Below are positions 63,597 to 64,000 of a DNA stretch of 64,000 nt, in pieces (the stretch's first letter is position 1; every line of letters starts with the position of its first letter). The position numbers and the translations under genes were made by a program. The DNA comes from Hyphomonas sp. BRH_c22. GTDB taxonomy: Bacteria > Pseudomonadota > Alphaproteobacteria > Caulobacterales > Hyphomonadaceae. The DNA lies in assembly GCF_000961795.1 (NCBI RefSeq), contig NZ_LADU01000005.1, positions 62,001 through 126,000 on the forward strand, written 5' to 3'. The notes under the pieces are model-generated. The model worked only from the letters and a program-made list of their open reading frames with translations, had not been told where the DNA came from and searched no databases.

Positions 63597-63926
63597 ATGA
63601 TGGTCAAAGTGACGTTCGTTTCCAGTAATGGAACGCGGAGGGAGGTCGAGGTAGCCGAAGGCGAAACAGCGCGCGAAGCGGCGCTCTTCAACGGCGTGCC
63701 GGGCATTGACGGCGATTGCGGCGGCGTCTGCGCCTGTGCGACCTGCCACGTTCATATCGATCCGGCATGGATCGACATTGTGGGCCGCCTCATGGAAGGC
63801 GCTGCGGAGGCCGAGCTCCTGCAATTCGCAGAGGGAGCGAACCAATATAGCCGCCTCGCTTGCCAGATCCCCATCGTGACCACGTTGGAGGGTTTGGTTT
63901 TGCACGTTCCCGCGCAGCAATACTGA
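63597..63926 (+). CDS. 2Fe-2S ferredoxin (putidaredoxin type)
   Basis: 109 aa starting MMVKVTFVSSNGTRREVEV; the second ATG (63600) is equally possible. The cluster ligands are Cys41, Cys47, Cys50 (GDCGGVCACATC) and Cys89 (SRLACQIP), the vertebrate/adrenodoxin-type pattern used with P450 enzymes. It should pass electrons from a ferredoxin reductase to the CYP153-type enzyme encoded just upstream. A gene start 67 bp further on may be that reductase. Confidence 0.94.
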   Translation: MMVKVTFVSSNGTRREVEVAEGETAREAALFNGVPGIDGDCGGVCACATCHVHIDPAWIDIVGRLMEGAAEAELLQFAEGANQYSRLACQIPIVTTLEGLVLHVPAQQY

Positions 63927-63993
63927 CGAGTCGGAGTGATGCATCGTCGTCCGCTCGGGGCGACGCCAATTCGATTTTTGAACGGAGGTCTCC

Positions 63994-64000
63994 ATGCCAA
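63994..64000 (+). CDS. Start of a downstream gene (cut by window edge)
   Basis: An ATG preceded by GGAGG seven bases upstream starts at 63994 and only Met-Pro can be read. The place after P450 and ferredoxin genes is that of ferredoxin reductase in CYP153 operons; this is a guess from context. Confidence 0.4.

Overview
The window looks like a chromosome segment of an alphaproteobacterium of the Hyphomonadaceae/Caulobacterales type. The evidence is a PopZ homologue, the gene order tatABC / serS-surE-pcm / yajC-secD-secF on one strand, the order PCMT-like / TolC / PopZ / valS, and high-GC coding with many 4-bp start/stop overlaps. Genus assignment is an inference from gene content only.

Region 1 (1-19.6 kb) is conserved core: protein export (secF fragment, secD, yajC, tatC, tatB, tatA), serS-surE-pcm, an NYN-domain protein, xthA, a DUF3137 protein, ilvD, an isoaspartyl peptidase lipoprotein, valS, popZ, a TolC-type outer-membrane protein, a second PCMT-like protein, tRNA-Cys and tRNA-Asn.

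Region 2 (19.6-27.6 kb) is accessory DNA to the right of tRNA-Asn. It holds an isolated 3' half of a tRNA-Thr gene (a likely attachment-site scar), a SulP transporter with a tandem universal stress protein, and then a graveyard of mobile DNA: a frameshifted RES-domain gene, an IS481-type remnant abutting a DUF3363-type relaxase remnant, a divergent hypothetical/XRE pair, and integrase and IS256 fragments. A TetR regulator and two AhpD-like CxxC proteins follow, with a palindromic operator candidate.

Region 3 (27.6-37.2 kb) is a bufferin-type (MNIO/RiPP) operon: a DUF2282 precursor with four cysteines, a DUF692/MNIO enzyme, a DUF2063 partner and a DoxX protein. It appears to run on through tightly coupled genes encoding an FG-GAP/ASPIC membrane protein, two small membrane proteins, a lipoprotein hydrolase and a GGDEF(degenerate)-EAL protein. 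NrtS and a thioredoxin-like lipoprotein close the region.

Region 4 (37.2-51.1 kb) is rearranged DNA: a decayed hipA, an IS630-type element with an A7 frameshift site, an RND efflux/thioesterase/hydrolase operon with a divergent MarR, a TonB-dependent receptor, several IS3 remnants, and a second related MarR next to a 26-bp perfect palindrome.

Region 5 (51.1-64 kb) is a catabolic island. A ten-gene leftward operon encodes a FadR-type regulator, nitronate monooxygenase-like protein, Coq4-like protein, thiolase-fold protein without the usual nucleophilic Cys, DUF35 partner, two acyl-CoA dehydrogenases, acyl-CoA ligase, Baeyer-Villiger-type monooxygenase and alpha/beta hydrolase. A divergent CYP153-like P450, its 2Fe-2S ferredoxin and the first codons of another gene face right. 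The genes fit terminal hydroxylation of an alkyl or alicyclic substrate, CoA activation, dehydrogenation, carbon-carbon cleavage, and ring or ketone oxygenation followed by ester hydrolysis. The actual substrate cannot be read from the sequence.
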